From contig JAZDIB010000034.1 of the NCBI GenBank assembly GCA_043805355.1, positions 1 to 6,477 on the forward strand: 6,477 nt of DNA, given 5' to 3'. The translations under genes and the position numbers were made by a program. The DNA comes from JAHJRN01 sp043805355 (GTDB lineage: Bacteria > Patescibacteriota > Patescibacteriia > 2-12-FULL-60-25). Shown one piece after another: positions 6,168 through 6,477 of this stretch; the first letter of the stretch is position 1, and every line of letters begins with the position of its first letter. The notes beneath the pieces were generated by a model. The model did no database searches. It had not been told where the DNA came from and saw nothing but the letters and a program-made list of their open reading frames with translations.

Positions 6168-6234
6168 TGTCATCCTGAGTCTGACGAAGGATCTTCCTGT
6201 TATGCTCTCGAAAGTGGTTCCCGTCGGGATGACG
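6168..6234. repeat. Short REP-like element between rpiB and the epimerase gene
   Basis: This 67-base unit begins TGTCATCC (6168-6175) and ends GGATGACG (6227-6234), inverted copies with one mismatch. It contains ATCCTGAGTCTGACGAAGGA (6172-6191), nearly identical to the minus-strand reading of 5575-5556 in the larger element, and GAAGGATCTTC (6186-6196), a variant of the GAAGGACCTTC palindrome seen in the other copies. Its first base directly follows the rpiB stop codon. Confidence 0.75.
6198..6206 (+). promoter_or_regulatory. Possible extended -10 for the epimerase gene, inside the repeat
   Basis: TGTTATGCT resembles an extended -10 (TGn then TATGCT). It would start transcripts near 6213, about 27 bases before the ATG at 6240. 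No convincing -35 is present. The gene may equally be read through from rpiB, so this is a weak call. Confidence 0.25.
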
Positions 6235-6239
6235 AATGA

Positions 6240-6477
6240 ATGGATATGTCCGAATTGATTCCCGCCATCCTCGTCCACGACGCGCCGAGCTTCCATAGCC
6301 GCTTGAAGCTCATGGAAGGCGTCGCGACGACCGTGCATCTCGACGTGATGGACGGCGCATTCGTGCCGAACCGGACCTGGTTCGACGCGGCCGTCCTCGC
6401 CTCGCTCCAGACGCCGATGCGGTTCGAGCTGCATCTCATGGTCGCGGATCCGAGGCGGATCCTCGCGGACATCCGCC
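6240..6477 (+). CDS. Ribulose-phosphate 3-epimerase-like protein (partial, N-terminus only)
   Basis: The frame is open to the window edge, with 77 residues counted from the ATG at 6246; an ATG at 6240 adds Met-Asp, and an in-frame TGA at 6237-6239 limits it further upstream. The fragment matches the first strands of the ribulose-phosphate 3-epimerase TIM barrel: IPAIL at the first strand, VHLDVMDGAFVPN (30-42) and ELHLMVADP (61-69). His31, Asp33 and His63 (numbered from 6246) correspond to metal ligands of the family. Canonical enzymes read 'PSIL' where this has PAIL, so it could be a divergent member of the superfamily. It would interconvert ribulose 5-phosphate and xylulose 5-phosphate, next to the RpiB step encoded 72 bases upstream. 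The C-terminal half, including the second catalytic Asp, is outside the window. Confidence 0.85.
   Translation, partial: MDMSELIPAILVHDAPSFHSRLKLMEGVATTVHLDVMDGAFVPNRTWFDAAVLASLQTPMRFELHLMVADPRRILADIR

Noticed and set aside
4959..6434. 491-codon minus-strand frame spanning the ileS start, the repeat and rpiB
   Set aside because: It would run through an intergenic repeat and antisense to rpiB. Its translation shows no family character.

Overview
The window is 6,477 bases of GC-rich bacterial chromosome, densely packed with housekeeping genes. It holds six protein genes (two cut by the window edges), one very short remnant-like reading frame, and repeats in every intergenic gap longer than about 60 bases. 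There are no tRNA or rRNA genes, CRISPR arrays or transposase genes. The archaeal/eukaryote-like isoleucyl-tRNA synthetase, the compact FemAB-type enzyme, the scarcity of Shine-Dalgarno sites and the probable leaderless promoters would suit a Candidate Phyla Radiation (Patescibacteria) genome. That placement is an inference; nothing here proves it. TGA is used as an ordinary stop codon.

Layout. A divergent region at about 5465-5729 splits the window. Leftward from it, on the minus strand, run ileS (isoleucyl-tRNA synthetase), a 22-codon frame with a good ribosome binding site that ends inside a repeat, ruvA (Holliday-junction binding protein), a FemAB/FemX-like aminoacyltransferase of cell-wall peptide bridges, and the first 170 residues of a membrane-anchored protein with a beta-sandwich-like domain and a Thr/Ser-rich linker. 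Rightward, on the plus strand, run rpiB (ribose-5-phosphate isomerase B) and the start of a ribulose-phosphate 3-epimerase-like gene. These two act on adjacent steps of the non-oxidative pentose phosphate pathway.

Repeats. Elements lie at 1581-1666, 2266-2427, 5538-5674 and 6168-6234. All have ends of the form TGTCRTYC...GRAYGACR and contain hairpins. The two larger ones also share an internal 12-base core at an identical offset from a GAAGGACCTTC palindrome. They look like non-autonomous REP/REPIN- or MITE-type elements. One appears to have cut short a small gene after ileS, and its end supplies a -35-like hexamer at the right distance from a -10-like box just before ruvA.

No undescribed enzyme system is evident. 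The most interesting material is this repeat family, its apparent effect on neighbouring genes, and the predicted leaderless starts of rpiB and ruvA.
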